From assembly GCF_009834365.1 (NCBI RefSeq), contig NZ_CP041348.1, forward strand, positions 864,501-928,500: 64,000 bases of DNA, read 5' to 3'. The position numbers and the translations under genes were made by a program. Of the stretch, positions 1-11,113 are shown piece after piece. The notes beneath the pieces were generated by a model. The model made no database searches, had not been told where the DNA came from, and worked only from the letters and a program-made list of their open reading frames with translations. Within the stretch, counting starts at the first letter, position 1. Every line of letters begins with the position of its first letter. This stretch comes from Komagataeibacter xylinus. Lineage in GTDB: Bacteria; Pseudomonadota; Alphaproteobacteria; Acetobacterales; Acetobacteraceae.

Positions 1-1068
1 AAAATCGGCAGCATCGTGCTGCGCGATGTCAAGATCATGACCCAGACCAGCTCCATCTCGCTCGATGAGGTGGACCTGCGCAACCTGGTGCTGCCCAATA
101 CCGACCGCGCGAGCGCCGATGCCAGCCGCCCGCTCGGCTTCGATTCCCTCGTGCTTGATAATGGCACGTTCACCAACATGCATCTCGCCGTGCCCACCAG
201 CCAGACCGATGTCACCGTCGCCCGCATGACCGTGGAGCAGTACGGAATGGGCCGCACCTCGCATCTCGATCTCGACCGGCTGGCCACCCAGATCAACCTC
301 ACGCCCACGCGCCGCATCTCGGTCGATCACATCAAGATCGACGGGCCGGATTTTGCCAGCGAGGTCGCAAGCCTGATCCAGTCGGGCCACCTGATCCATG
401 AAAGCCATCCGCACACGATGAATCTGAAAAAGGTGGAGATCGACAGCACCCACCCCATGCTCCAGATCGACCATGTCGCCACCTCCAGCTTCTCCACCGC
501 AACGGAGGACAAGATGGACACGACGCTGGGCAATCTTACGCTGTGGTCCACCGGCAATGATAACCAGACGATTCTCAATGCGTTCGGCTATGACCATTTC
601 AACGGCAACATCCATATCAACAGCACCAGCGACCGCAGTGCCGGGCGCGTGCATCTCGAGCCGATGACCATCGAGTCGGCCGATATGGGCAACCTGACCG
701 TGGTGGCCGAACTCGACCAGATTCCCTTTGATGACATGGCCATCATTCCCGAGACCGCCCGCATCGTCTCCGCCGCCATGACATGGGAGGATCACTCCCT
801 TGCCAGCCATGTGCTGGCAGGCCTGGCAAAGAGCCGCAATACCGACCCCGAAATCTACCGCCAGAACCTGCTGGCCTCGCTAGCCGCCTCCGATGATGCC
901 TCGCTGCGCGCCATGGGCCGGTTCCTGCAATCCCCGCAGGACCACCCGCTGCAGATCGCGCTGCGCCCGATGAAACCGGTCAACCTGATGATGCTGGGTG
1001 TTGCCCTGTCGATGGCGGGCGACCCGTCGGTCGCGGCCCCGCTGGGCCTGACCATTTCCACGCCCTGA
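1..1068 (+). CDS. Hypothetical protein, 5' end outside window
   Basis: The reading frame is open from base 1 and ends with TGA at 1066-1068, so the N-terminus lies upstream of the window; at least 355 residues are present. I do not recognise the family. The visible part is rich in short alternating segments with many Thr, Asn, His and Ile residues, as in beta-rich secreted or envelope proteins, and then has a helical C-terminal part from about residue 250 onward with Ala, Leu and Arg. No catalytic motif or membrane span is evident in the part seen. It overlaps the next gene by one base (TGATG), so the two are probably translated together. That the product is exported is only a guess. Confidence 0.6.
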   Translation, partial: KIGSIVLRDVKIMTQTSSISLDEVDLRNLVLPNTDRASADASRPLGFDSLVLDNGTFTNMHLAVPTSQTDVTVARMTVEQYGMGRTSHLDLDRLATQINLTPTRRISVDHIKIDGPDFASEVASLIQSGHLIHESHPHTMNLKKVEIDSTHPMLQIDHVATSSFSTATEDKMDTTLGNLTLWSTGNDNQTILNAFGYDHFNGNIHINSTSDRSAGRVHLEPMTIESADMGNLTVVAELDQIPFDDMAIIPETARIVSAAMTWEDHSLASHVLAGLAKSRNTDPEIYRQNLLASLAASDDASLRAMGRFLQSPQDHPLQIALRPMKPVNLMMLGVALSMAGDPSVAAPLGLTISTP

Positions 1069-1934
1069 TGCCCTGCTCCGGCCCCGTGCATGTCATCGGG
1101 GCCAATGGCCGCTCGGGGCTGGCGCTGTGCCGGGCGCTGCAGGCCGGGGGCCGCGATATCGTGCCCATCGTGCGCGACATCGCGCGCTGGCAGGCAACCT
1201 GCCTGCCCGTTCCTGCCCGGCTGGCCGACCTTGCGCATGACCCCGCCCGCCTGCGTCACGCCCTGCGTGATGCCACCACCATTGTCCTGACCGCCCATGC
1301 CCGCCACCTGCCCGCAGTAATCGCGGCGGCTCCGCCACAGGCCCGACTCGTGGCATTGGGCAGCACGCGCATCTTTACCCGCTGGCCCGATACCCATGCG
1401 CGCGGCGTGCTGCACGGCGCGCAGGCGCTGGCCCGCTCGGGCCGCGATGGCGTGCTGCTGCACCCCACCATGATCTATGGCGCAACGGGCGAGAACAATG
1501 TGCAGCGTCTGGCCGCCCTGATGCGCCGCCTGCCGCTACTGCCGCTACCGGATGCCGGGCGCGCACGGCTCCAGCCCATCTGGCAGGGCGACGTAACCCG
1601 TGCGCTGCTCGCCGCCATCGGGCGCGACTGGCATGGGCCACAAAGTCTGATTATCGCAGGGGGGGATCAGGTCAGCTACCGGGATTTTACGCGCATGGTG
1701 GCCATAGCCGCCGGGCTGAGGCCGCGCCCGGTGCTGCCGGTGCCGGGTGCCGTGCTGATGGTGCTGGCGCGGCTCAGGCTACCCGGCCTGCCCGTCATTA
1801 CGCCTGCCGAGATCCGGCGCCTCATGGAAGACAAGATTTTCGATATTGCTCCCATGCGCACGCAGCTCGGCCTTACGCCGCTACCGCTTGCGGCGGGACT
1901 TGCGCGCACGTTCAGACCGGCGGCTTTCTGCTGA
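1068..1934 (+). CDS. NAD(P)-binding epimerase/dehydratase-like protein
   Basis: This 288-residue protein has an N-terminal Rossmann fold with the dinucleotide-binding motif GANGRSG at residues 11-17. The atypical SDR/NmrA-like layout continues with the conserved HPTMIYG segment near residue 140. The family includes nucleotide-sugar epimerases and complex I assembly or NADH-binding proteins of the NDUFA9 type; the substrate cannot be read from the sequence. The ATG overlaps the stop codon of the upstream gene, which indicates translational coupling. The end of the gene forms a 9-bp hairpin that may act in transcription termination before the converging tRNA-His gene. Confidence 0.8.
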   Translation: MPCSGPVHVIGANGRSGLALCRALQAGGRDIVPIVRDIARWQATCLPVPARLADLAHDPARLRHALRDATTIVLTAHARHLPAVIAAAPPQARLVALGSTRIFTRWPDTHARGVLHGAQALARSGRDGVLLHPTMIYGATGENNVQRLAALMRRLPLLPLPDAGRARLQPIWQGDVTRALLAAIGRDWHGPQSLIIAGGDQVSYRDFTRMVAIAAGLRPRPVLPVPGAVLMVLARLRLPGLPVITPAEIRRLMEDKIFDIAPMRTQLGLTPLPLAAGLARTFRPAAFC

Positions 1935-1941
1935 AAGCCGC
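1920..1941 (+). terminator. Hairpin at the end of the epimerase-like gene
   Basis: GCGGCTTTC at 1920-1928 pairs with GAAAGCCGC at 1933-1941 around the loop TGCT, and the stem contains the stop codon. T-rich sequence (GTTTTTATTTT) begins about 11 bases after the stem, so this is a plausible but imperfect intrinsic terminator. It is the one convergent gap in the window that lacks the interspersed double-hairpin repeat. Confidence 0.45.
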
Positions 1942-1977
1942 ACCAGAAAACGTTTTTATTTTCAGGGAAATACGGGT

Positions 1978-2054
1978 TGGGGCGAACGACGGGGCTCGAA
2001 CCCGCGACCACCGGTACCACAAACCGGCGCTCTACCAACTGAGCTACGTCCGCC
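1978..2054 (-). tRNA. tRNA-His (GTG)
   Basis: The reverse strand folds as a cloverleaf. The anticodon arm is CCGGT-TTGTGGT-ACCGG with anticodon GTG (His). The D arm is GCTCAGTTGGTAGAGC and the T arm contains GGTTCGAGCCC. The 5' end carries the extra G at position -1 that is diagnostic for tRNA-His, opposite C73, and the CCA end is encoded at 1980-1978. The acceptor stem is GCGGACG paired with CGTTCGC, with one G-U pair. Confidence 0.97.
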
Positions 2055-2068
2055 ACAACTGGAGCGGT

Positions 2069-2097
2069 TATTTAGAGAAGCCGCGCAGACCCGTCAA
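2069..2097 (-). promoter_or_regulatory. Promoter of tRNA-His
   Basis: On the reverse strand TTGACG (2097-2092) and TAAATA (2074-2069) are separated by exactly 17 bases, a near-consensus sigma-70 promoter. It lies directly after the stop codon of the upstream aminotransferase gene and about 14 bases before the mature tRNA start, so the tRNA need not rely on read-through. Confidence 0.7.
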
Positions 2098-3796
<1,699 letters not shown>

Positions 3797-3918
3797 GGGT
3801 TGGCCTGCAAACATGGGTCTCATGGCCGCTGGCCTATCGACAGCAGCCCTGCGTTTCCGTAACCATAACCGCCGCGCCGCATGGAACGGCATACCAAAGT
3901 CAGGACAGGTAATTTAAC

Positions 3919-5379
3919 ATGGCAAAAAAAGCACAGGCTTCAGCCTCGGTTTCCACACCGTCGCATTCTGCTGAAGCCATCGCGAAGGTCTTTGAAATCA
4001 TCAAGGAAAACGCGGTCGAGATGGTTGACCTGCGTTTCACCGATCCGCGCGGCAAGTGGCACCACACCACCCAGTACGTCACCACGATCGAGGATGACAC
4101 CTTCCGCGAAGGCTTCATGTTCGATGGTTCCTCCATCGCGGGGTGGAAAGCCATCAACGAAAGCGACATGATCCTGCTGCCTGACCCGACCACCGCGGTG
4201 ATGGACCCGTTCTCCGCCAAGCCGCAGCTGATCCTGATCTGCGATATCGTGGAGCCCTCCACGGGGCAGTTCTACAACCGCGACCCGCGCGCCACCGCCA
4301 AGCTCGCCGAGCAGTACCTCAAGTCGACCGGCCTGGGTGATACCGCCTTCTTCGGCCCCGAAGCCGAATTCTTCATCTTTGACAGCGTGCGCTTTGGCAC
4401 TGGCCCGAACTTCGGCACCTATGAGCTGGAAAGCATCGAAGGCCCCGGCGCGTCGCTCAAGGACTACCCCGAAGGCAACATGGGCCACCGCCCCGGCGTA
4501 AAGGGTGGCTACTTCCCGGTTGCTCCGGTTGACAGCGAAGGCGACCTGCGCGCCGAAATGCTGACCACCATGGGCGAGATGGGCCTGCCCATCGAGAAGC
4601 ACCACCACGAAGTGGCGCAGTCGCAGCACGAGCTGGGCACCAAGTTCGACACGCTGGTCCGCTCCGCCGACTTCATGCAGATCTACAAATACTGCGTGCA
4701 CAACGTTGCCCATTCCTATGGCAAGACGGCAACCTTCATGCCCAAGCCGATCTATGGCGATAACGGCTCGGGCATGCATGTGCACCAGTCGATCTGGCGC
4801 AATGGCAAGCCCACCTTCGGCGGCAACGGCTATGCCGACCTGTCCGATGAGGCGCTGTACTACATCGGCGGCATCATCAAGCACGCCAAGGCGCTGAATG
4901 CCTTCACCAACCCGTCCACCAACTCCTACAAGCGCCTGATCCCGGGCTTCGAGGCCCCCGTGCTGCTGGCTTACTCCGCCCGCAACCGTTCCGCCTCGTG
5001 CCGCATCCCGTATGCGACCAGCCCGAAGGCGAAGCGCGTCGAGGTCCGTTTCCCCGATCCGACCGCGAACCCCTACCTTGCGTTTGCCGCCATGCTCATG
5101 GCCGGCCTCGACGGCATCAAGAACAAGATCCACCCCGGCGATGCCATGGACAAGGATCTGTACGACCTGCCGCCCGAGGAGCTCAAGCAGATCCCGACCG
5201 TGGCAGGCTCGCTGCGTGAAGCCCTGACCGCGCTGGAAGCCGATTACGAGTTCCTGCTCGCCGGTGGCGTGTTCACCAAGGACCAGATCGAGAGCTACTG
5301 TGAAGTGAAGTGGCAGGAAGTCTACAAGTTCGAGCACACGCCGCACCCGGCCGAGTTCGAGATGTACTACTCCGTCTGA
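3919..5379 (+). CDS. glnA: Glutamine synthetase type I
   Basis: GlnA makes glutamine from glutamate, ammonia and ATP. The sequence shows the beta-Grasp start [13 protein letters not shown], the ATP-site signature [16 protein letters not shown], the [10 protein letters not shown] and [11 protein letters not shown] segments, and the adenylylation residue Tyr415 in [10 protein letters not shown], which marks the GSI-beta class controlled by GlnE. At 486 residues it is slightly longer than the usual 469 because of a Ser/Ala-rich N-terminal extension. It lies 122 bases after glnB and ends before a strong terminator. Confidence 0.98.
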   Translation: MAKKAQASASVSTPSHSAEAIAKVFEIIKENAVEMVDLRFTDPRGKWHHTTQYVTTIEDDTFREGFMFDGSSIAGWKAINESDMILLPDPTTAVMDPFSAKPQLILICDIVEPSTGQFYNRDPRATAKLAEQYLKSTGLGDTAFFGPEAEFFIFDSVRFGTGPNFGTYELESIEGPGASLKDYPEGNMGHRPGVKGGYFPVAPVDSEGDLRAEMLTTMGEMGLPIEKHHHEVAQSQHELGTKFDTLVRSADFMQIYKYCVHNVAHSYGKTATFMPKPIYGDNGSGMHVHQSIWRNGKPTFGGNGYADLSDEALYYIGGIIKHAKALNAFTNPSTNSYKRLIPGFEAPVLLAYSARNRSASCRIPYATSPKAKRVEVRFPDPTANPYLAFAAMLMAGLDGIKNKIHPGDAMDKDLYDLPPEELKQIPTVAGSLREALTALEADYEFLLAGGVFTKDQIESYCEVKWQEVYKFEHTPHPAEFEMYYSV

Positions 5380-5412
5380 TCCCATCTCCCCACGGGGAAC
5401 GGGACCGACACG

Positions 5413-5449
5413 AAAAGCGCCGGAACCTTGCGGGTTCCGGCGCTTTTTT
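5413..5449 (+). terminator. Rho-independent terminator of glnA
   Basis: GCGCCGGAACC and GGTTCCGGCGC form a perfect 11-bp stem, extended by an A/T tract on both sides (AAAA before, TTTTTT after), 34 bases after the glnA stop. The A tract on the other strand would make it work in both directions. Confidence 0.9.
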
Positions 5450-5564
5450 CATGTCCGGGCCCCACGGCCGCGCGCACGTTTGCTCGATTGCACGGCCCGC
5501 GCACTGGTCGCAGCTCTCATATCGCCTACACCTTGAGGAGCCTCCACCAACGCAAGGACAGACC

Positions 5565-6608
5565 ATGACCCAGGCACTCCCCGCCACCATGCAGGCCGTG
5601 ACCGTGAGCGAACCGGGCGGCCCCGATTCCCTGCACATCGCCACCGTGCCCGTGCCCACGCCCCGCGCGGGCGAGGTGCTGGTGCGGGTAATGGCCGCAG
5701 GCATCAACCGCCCCGACATCATGCAGCGCCAGGGGCTGTACCCGCCGCCACCGGGGGCCAGCCCCCTGCTGGGGCTGGAAGTAGCGGGCGAGGTCGTGGG
5801 CGTGGGCGAAGGCGTGCCGCCCGATGCCTTCCCTGCCCCGGGCGCGCGGGTGTGCGCGCTGGTCAATGGCGGGGGCTACGCGCAGTACTGCACCGTGCCT
5901 GCGGGCCAGTGCCTGCCCTGGCCTGCGGGGTTTGACGCGCTGCATGCGGCAGCCCTGCCCGAGACGTTTTTTACCGTGTGGTCCAACCTGTTCATGACAG
6001 CGGGGCTGAAACCCGGCGAGAGCGTGCTGGTGCATGGCGGCACCAGCGGCATCGGCACCACGGCCATCCAGCTCGTGCGTGCGCTGGGCAGCACGGTTTA
6101 CGCCACCGCCGGCACGGACGAGAAATGCACGCTGTGCACCACGCTGGGGGCGAAGGCCGCCATCAACTACCGCACCGAGGACTTCCCCACCCGCATAAAG
6201 GAACTGACGGATGGCAAGGGGGTCAATGTCATTCTCGACATGATTGGCGGGGCCTATATGGAGGGCAATCTCAAATCCCTTGCCGTGGCAGGGCGGCTGG
6301 TCATCATCGCGCTCCAGGGCGGGGCCAGGGCCGATGGGGTCAGCCTCGCGCGCATCATGACCCGCAGGCTGGTGGTGACCGGCAGCACGCTGCGCCCGCG
6401 TGATGCGGCCTACAAGGCCGAAATCGCCCGTGAACTCGAGACCCATGTCTGGCCGCTGCTGGCCCGGCGGGCCATCCGCCCGCTCATCCATGCCACCTTC
6501 CCCTTTGCGCGGGTTGCCGACGCCCATAAACTCATGGAAAACGGAACCCATATGGGCAAGATCATGCTGGACCTGCAACAGCCGCCCCGACAGACGACCG
6601 GACGATAG
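5565..6608 (+). CDS. NAD(P)H-quinone oxidoreductase, PIG3/zeta-crystallin type
   Basis: This 347-residue medium-chain dehydrogenase/reductase has no zinc ligands. The N-terminal GroES-like domain contains [21 protein letters not shown], typical of PIG3 quinone oxidoreductases, and the nucleotide-binding motif [17 protein letters not shown] lies near residues 155-165. It is expected to reduce quinones or enones with NADPH in the cytosol. The ATG at 5565 is preceded by AAGGA at a fitting distance; the open frame continues upstream through the glnA terminator, which rules out an earlier start. The esterase gene follows after 12 bases and is probably co-transcribed. Confidence 0.88.
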   Translation: MTQALPATMQAVTVSEPGGPDSLHIATVPVPTPRAGEVLVRVMAAGINRPDIMQRQGLYPPPPGASPLLGLEVAGEVVGVGEGVPPDAFPAPGARVCALVNGGGYAQYCTVPAGQCLPWPAGFDALHAAALPETFFTVWSNLFMTAGLKPGESVLVHGGTSGIGTTAIQLVRALGSTVYATAGTDEKCTLCTTLGAKAAINYRTEDFPTRIKELTDGKGVNVILDMIGGAYMEGNLKSLAVAGRLVIIALQGGARADGVSLARIMTRRLVVTGSTLRPRDAAYKAEIARELETHVWPLLARRAIRPLIHATFPFARVADAHKLMENGTHMGKIMLDLQQPPRQTTGR

Positions 6609-6620
6609 GAACACAAGCTG

Positions 6621-7412
6621 GTGCTACTGAACGTCATTGAGCGCGGACCCGAGGAAACCGGACCCGACACGGCCGGCAGGCCCCCCATTGTCCTGTTGCA
6701 CGGGCTGTTCGGGCGAGCGCGCAACCTTGGCTTCTTTCAGCGCAGGCTCGCGCACACCCGGCGCACGCTCGCCATCGACCTGCGCAACCATGGCGAAAGC
6801 CCGCACGGGCTGATGGACTACAACACCATGGCGGGCGACCTGCTGGAAACGCTGGCCCACCACAATGCGCTGCCCGCAACGCTGGTCGGCCACTCCATGG
6901 GCGGCAAGGTCGCCATGACCCTGGCCCTGACCCGGCCGGGCATGGTGCACAGCCTGCTCGTGGCCGACATTCCGCCCGCGCGCACCGGCCACGGGCAGTT
7001 TGCATTGGGCGAGCAGATGCTGCGGGTGCCGTTTCCGCCCTTTCTCAACCGGGCGGGGGCGGAGCGGCTGCTGCAGCACTACATCCCCAACACCGATGTG
7101 CGCGCGCTGATGTTGCAGAACATCCGCGTGGGCGAGAACCCCGGCTGGAGCATCGGCCTGCGCGAGATGGTGGAATCCATGTCCAATGTCGAAAGCTGGC
7201 CCTACATCCCCGAAGGCTATACCTATCCCGGCCCCACGCTGTTCCTGGCGGGCGGGAATTCGCCCTATATCCGCCCCGAACATTATGCCATCATGCGCAG
7301 GCTTTTTCCGTGCTACCGGCTGGAACTGATTGAACGGGCGGGGCACTGGCTGCATGTCGAAAATCCGGAGAGATTCGCCGAACTGCTGGAAAACTTTGTC
7401 GAAAGCTACTGA
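6621..7412 (+). CDS. Alpha/beta hydrolase, YbfF-type esterase
   Basis: This 263-residue alpha/beta-hydrolase has the oxyanion segment LLHGLFG, the nucleophile elbow GHSMGG with Ser92, and the catalytic His242 in RAGHWLH. The DLRNHGES stretch after the first strand is characteristic of the YbfF/ABHD11 group of acyl esterases. The start is GTG at 6621, with AGGA located 10 bases upstream inside the stop region of the previous gene. The natural substrate is unknown. Confidence 0.85.
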   Translation: MLLNVIERGPEETGPDTAGRPPIVLLHGLFGRARNLGFFQRRLAHTRRTLAIDLRNHGESPHGLMDYNTMAGDLLETLAHHNALPATLVGHSMGGKVAMTLALTRPGMVHSLLVADIPPARTGHGQFALGEQMLRVPFPPFLNRAGAERLLQHYIPNTDVRALMLQNIRVGENPGWSIGLREMVESMSNVESWPYIPEGYTYPGPTLFLAGGNSPYIRPEHYAIMRRLFPCYRLELIERAGHWLHVENPERFAELLENFVESY

Positions 7413-7439
7413 AGTAGCTCTCCGTTACGCATCCGGTCC

Positions 7440-7470
7440 TTGACAGCCCCCCCCCCGCGTCAGTTATGCT
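7440..7470 (+). promoter_or_regulatory. Candidate promoter with a C10 tract in the spacer
   Basis: TTGACA (7440-7445) and TATGCT (7465-7470) could form a promoter for the TonB-like gene, with a 19-base spacer that contains ten consecutive C residues (7447-7456). The spacer is longer than the optimal 17, and changes in tract length by slippage would move it towards or away from the optimum. The assignment rests on sequence pattern only. Confidence 0.4.
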
Positions 7471-7538
7471 GGCAACATGCCCGGGCAGGCAGGCAGGCCC
7501 CGGCAACAGACCCACATGGCGGAGACCCGCAGCCTTTC

Positions 7539-8702
7539 ATGACGGTGACACTCAGTCCCTCCTCCCGGCGGCCAGAAGCCGTGGAGCCCGTACTGATCCC
7601 CCGCGACCCGCCGCCCGGGGGCGGCCTGCCACGCAATGGCCGCACGGAACAGTACAACCCGCCCGAGCGCGAAAGGCTGCTGCCCGGCAACCCGGTGCCG
7701 CCACCGCCCGGCTACCGCAAGCTGCGCCCCATGATCTCGGGGCTGATCCGCCCCGACACGGTGGAAACCCCGGGGCCAGGGCGCGCCATTGCCATATCGG
7801 GGCTGCTGCATGCCGCCCTCCTGGCCGCGATCCTGATCGAATCCGCCCATCACAGCCAGCACGGCACGCCCGACGCCACGCAGACAGAGCCGCAGGTGGA
7901 GATGGTGTTCTCGCCCCCCACCTCGAGCGGATTGCAGGGCCAGTCCTCGCCCGACATGGCGGGCGGCCAGAACGCGCCAAGGCAGCAGCAGGACAAGCAG
8001 CCCTCGCCCAGCGCGCAGCAGAATACACACAACCCGCAGCAGAACAGCGAGGACTCATCGCCCTCCGCCAATGCCTCCAGCGAGGACACCCCCTCCGCCC
8101 CGGCACTGAGCGAGGCGCCCTCCGACCTGTCGGTGCCGCAGTCGCAGCAGCAGGACAAATTCAATCCCGCCATGCAGAACTCCGGCCACGGCAGCCGCCC
8201 GGCCCAGCAGTCACAGAGCCAGTCCTCGCCCAATGCCTATGCGGCATTGCAGCACCCGATGAACTGGTCGCTCTCCGCCTCCCCCCTGCCCAAGCGCAAC
8301 AGGCAGGGCCGCGCGGGAGGCACGGGCGGGCCAATCGACCTCTCGCTCGGGCCGGTGGTGCAGAATGGCAAGATCAATGCCCCCTACTCCACCAGTACCC
8401 AGATCAAGGGCGTGAGCGACGATTACGGCGAGGAACTCGAACGCTGGATCCGCAGCCACATGTACTACCCGATGGACGCCGTAAAAGCAGGCGAGGAAGG
8501 CCCCTCCTCGGTGCATGTGGAACTCGACCGCGACGGCCACGTGAGCAAGGTGCGCCTGACCGGCCAGTCCGGCTCGTATTACCTTGATGCGGCGACGACA
8601 GGCATGTTCCGCAACGCCCAGCTTCCCCCCGTACCGCCCGACATGCAGGGCAACTCCTTCCCCATCGACCTGACCATCAACTACATCCTGATCCGCCGCT
8701 GA
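7539..8702 (+). CDS. TonB-family protein
   Basis: This 387-residue protein has a long Pro-rich cytoplasmic N-terminus of about 80 residues, one membrane span (about residues 84-101, AIAISGLLHAALLAAILI), a low-complexity Gln/Ser/Pro-rich periplasmic linker to about residue 260, and a C-terminal TonB-like domain (ELERWIRSHMYYPMDA followed by VHVELDRDGHVSKVRL). TonB proteins transfer proton-motive force from ExbB-ExbD to outer-membrane receptors; no exbBD is adjacent. The ATG at 7539 is preferred over a TTG at 7440, which would place the C10 tract inside the coding region. Confidence 0.75.
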   Translation: MTVTLSPSSRRPEAVEPVLIPRDPPPGGGLPRNGRTEQYNPPERERLLPGNPVPPPPGYRKLRPMISGLIRPDTVETPGPGRAIAISGLLHAALLAAILIESAHHSQHGTPDATQTEPQVEMVFSPPTSSGLQGQSSPDMAGGQNAPRQQQDKQPSPSAQQNTHNPQQNSEDSSPSANASSEDTPSAPALSEAPSDLSVPQSQQQDKFNPAMQNSGHGSRPAQQSQSQSSPNAYAALQHPMNWSLSASPLPKRNRQGRAGGTGGPIDLSLGPVVQNGKINAPYSTSTQIKGVSDDYGEELERWIRSHMYYPMDAVKAGEEGPSSVHVELDRDGHVSKVRLTGQSGSYYLDAATTGMFRNAQLPPVPPDMQGNSFPIDLTINYILIRR

Positions 8703-8731
8703 ATGCACGGGCAAAAGGAGATTTCATCGCC

Positions 8732-10186
8732 ATGGACACAGCACGACTCCTGCAGCAGGCCGGGCATGACTTCCACGCCTTCGACAATGCCGATGCCGCC
8801 GTGGCCCGCATTACCGAACTCTATGACCATGCCGCCGGGCTGATCCGCCACGCCTTCGCCACCCGCGACACATCGGGCCTCGCGGATGCGGTCTATCCCT
8901 ACCTCGCCTTCATGCCCGCCAAGGCCCTGCCCGCCGATGGGCCGCGCCCGCCCTTTGACGTGGTGCTCGAGCCCGGCTTCTATGGCACCACGCTCACCCG
9001 CCCCGCCCTGTTCGCAGCCTACTGGCGCGAGCAGATCGAAAGCCTGCTGCGCCATTACCGCACGCCGGTCATGGTGGGTCTGTCGCGCCAGCCCATCCCG
9101 CTCTCCTACGTGATGGAGGAAGCGGTCACGTCACTTACCGAATCGGACCTTGCGTGGATCCAGGCCCATTTCGCGCTGCCTGACCTGCACGTGACCGACG
9201 ATTCGATTGCAAACTGCGAATACATCCCCCGCCCCGACGTGCCGCGCCCGCTTGCGCTGTTCACCGGGCAGCGCACCGATTACTCACTGGCGCGACTGCA
9301 TCACTATACCGGCACGGCGCCACGGCATTTCCAGCGTTTCATCCTGCTGACCAACTACCAGCGCTATGTCGATGCGTTTCGGGAATACGGGCATGCGCAG
9401 GTGGATGCGGGGTCGGAATACACCACCTTTGTCGAACCGGGCGAGATCATCCACACCCGCGATGCCCCCCACGCGCCCACCCATGCAGGCCAGAACCTGC
9501 CGCAGATGCCCGCCTACCACCTGTGCCGCCCCGATGGTGATGGCATCACGCTCATCAACATTGGCGTAGGCCCCGCCAATGCCAAGACCATTACCGACCA
9601 CCTGGCCGTGCTGCGCCCGCATTGCTGGCTGATGGTCGGCCACTGCGCGGGGCTGCGGCGCAGCCAGAAGCTGGGCGACTACGTGCTGGCGCATGGCTAC
9701 CTGCGCGATGACCATGTGCTTGATGACGACCTGCCGCCCTGGGTGCCCGTGCCCCCCATTGCCGAGGTGCAGATGGCCCTGCAGGACGTGACCGCGCGCG
9801 TAACCGGCCTGCATGATGCCGAGGTGAAGACCCGCCTGCGCACCGGCACGGTCATGACCACCGACAACCGCAACTGGGAGCTGCGGCTGGGCGCGCTGTT
9901 CACGCGCATCAACACATCCCGCGCCATTGCGGTGGACATGGAATCGGCCACGATTGCGGCCAACGGCTTCCGCTTCAGGGTGCCTTACGGCACGCTGCTG
10001 TGTGTTTCGGACAAGCCGCTGCATGGTGAACTCAAGCTGCGCGGCATGGCCAATGCCTTCTACCGCGAGCGCGTGCGCCAGCATCTGGTGGTGGGAATCG
10101 AGACCATGCAGCAGTTGCGCGCCCAGGGCGTGGACAGGCTGCATTCGCGCAAGCTGCGCGGCTTTGACGAGCCTGCGTTCCGCTAG
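8732..10186 (+). CDS. amn: AMP nucleosidase
   Basis: Amn hydrolyses AMP to adenine and ribose 5-phosphate, regulating adenylate pools. At 484 residues it matches the family length, with the characteristic N-terminal AMP-nucleosidase domain and a C-terminal phosphorylase-like domain containing GHCAGLRRSQKLGDYVLA and the AVDMESATIAANGFRF segment with its catalytic-site acidic residues. The ATG at 8732 has AAAGGAG upstream. The gene runs into repeat copy A, which separates it from the converging ymdB-like gene. Confidence 0.93.
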   Translation: MDTARLLQQAGHDFHAFDNADAAVARITELYDHAAGLIRHAFATRDTSGLADAVYPYLAFMPAKALPADGPRPPFDVVLEPGFYGTTLTRPALFAAYWREQIESLLRHYRTPVMVGLSRQPIPLSYVMEEAVTSLTESDLAWIQAHFALPDLHVTDDSIANCEYIPRPDVPRPLALFTGQRTDYSLARLHHYTGTAPRHFQRFILLTNYQRYVDAFREYGHAQVDAGSEYTTFVEPGEIIHTRDAPHAPTHAGQNLPQMPAYHLCRPDGDGITLINIGVGPANAKTITDHLAVLRPHCWLMVGHCAGLRRSQKLGDYVLAHGYLRDDHVLDDDLPPWVPVPPIAEVQMALQDVTARVTGLHDAEVKTRLRTGTVMTTDNRNWELRLGALFTRINTSRAIAVDMESATIAANGFRFRVPYGTLLCVSDKPLHGELKLRGMANAFYRERVRQHLVVGIETMQQLRAQGVDRLHSRKLRGFDEPAFR

Positions 10187-10191
10187 GATAT

Positions 10192-10274
10192 CAAAAGTTT
10201 TTAAGTGCCGCCTTTTTTCAAAAAGGCGTCATTGTTTTGAAGCTTTTTGAAAAAAGCTTCACCAAAAACTTTTA
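10192..10274 (-). repeat. Double-hairpin repeat, copy A (reverse)
   Basis: This copy is full length, in the orientation with GCCGCC first: outer arm AAAAGTTTTT, GCCGCCTTTTTTCAAAAAGGCG, then GAAGCTTTTTGAAAAAAGC and outer arm CAAAAACTTTTAT. It almost fills the 96-base gap between the stop codons of amn and the ymdB-like gene. Confidence 0.9.
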
Positions 10275-10282
10275 TCTGCTGA

Positions 10283-11098
10283 TCAGAAATCAGGCAGCGT
10301 GGGCGCAAGATGCCCCCCCTGCCGCACCGGCGCCATGCGGCGGGCCAGCCCGGTGGCATCATCGGTTTCCACCATCATCCCCGCTATGCTGGCCTCGCCC
10401 TCGGCGGGTTGCAGCCGCTCACCGGGCATCTTGCGCACGAATCGGGCGATGGCGGCATCCTTGCCCATGCCGATCACGCTGTCATAGTCGCCGCACATGC
10501 CCGCATCGGTCTGGAAGGCCGTACCATGGGGGAAGATACGGTGGTCGGCAGTCGGCGTGTGCGTATGCGTGCCAATGACCAGTGACACGCGGCCATCAAG
10601 GAAATGGCCCATGGCCCATTTCTCGCTCGTGGCCTCGGCATGCACATCCACTACGGCGGCGTGCATGGTCACGCCCAGCCGGTGGCGCGAGAGGATATCG
10701 GTCACGCTGCGGAAAGGGTCATCCATCGCATCCATGAACTGCCGGCCCATGATGCTGACCACCAGCGCCTTGCGGCCATCGACAAGTTCCACCACCACGC
10801 TGCCCTGCCCCGGCGTGCCGGGCGGGTAGTTGGCGGGGCGGATGATGCGGGGTTCGCTGTCGATATGGCCGATCAGGTCGCGCCGGTCCCAGCTATGGTT
10901 GCCCAGCGTGATGACATCGGCCCCTGCCGCAAGCAGGTCGCGACCGATGGCGGGCGAGAGGCCAAAGCCGTGGCTGGCGTTCTCGCCATTAACCACCACA
11001 AGGTCGAGGGCAAGATCGCGCCGCAGGCCGGGCAGGCGTGAAATGACGGCCTCGCGCCCCACGCGCCCGACAATATCGCCCAGAAACAGTATTCTCAA
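10283..11098 (-). CDS. YmdB-family metallophosphoesterase
   Basis: This 271-residue protein belongs to the calcineurin-like YmdB family (2',3'-cyclic nucleotide phosphodiesterases of the TIGR00282 type). The metal-binding motifs are visible in order: GDIVGRVGR at the N-terminus, VVVNGENASHG, ITLGNHSWDRRD, VDVHAEATSEK and GTHTHTPTADHRI. The member studied in Bacillus cleaves cyclic nucleotides and affects RNA turnover and biofilm choice. The gene follows the 5-formyl-THF cyclo-ligase gene by 15 bases, so the two are likely co-transcribed. Confidence 0.88.
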   Translation of the reverse strand: MRILFLGDIVGRVGREAVISRLPGLRRDLALDLVVVNGENASHGFGLSPAIGRDLLAAGADVITLGNHSWDRRDLIGHIDSEPRIIRPANYPPGTPGQGSVVVELVDGRKALVVSIMGRQFMDAMDDPFRSVTDILSRHRLGVTMHAAVVDVHAEATSEKWAMGHFLDGRVSLVIGTHTHTPTADHRIFPHGTAFQTDAGMCGDYDSVIGMGKDAAIARFVRKMPGERLQPAEGEASIAGMMVETDDATGLARRMAPVRQGGHLAPTLPDF

Positions 11099-11113
11099 GA
11101 AAACAGCCTTTAT

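Noticed and set aside
3940..5385. A 481-residue frame opposite glnA
   Set aside because: Shadow of glutamine synthetase; the composition is typical of antisense frames in GC-rich DNA.
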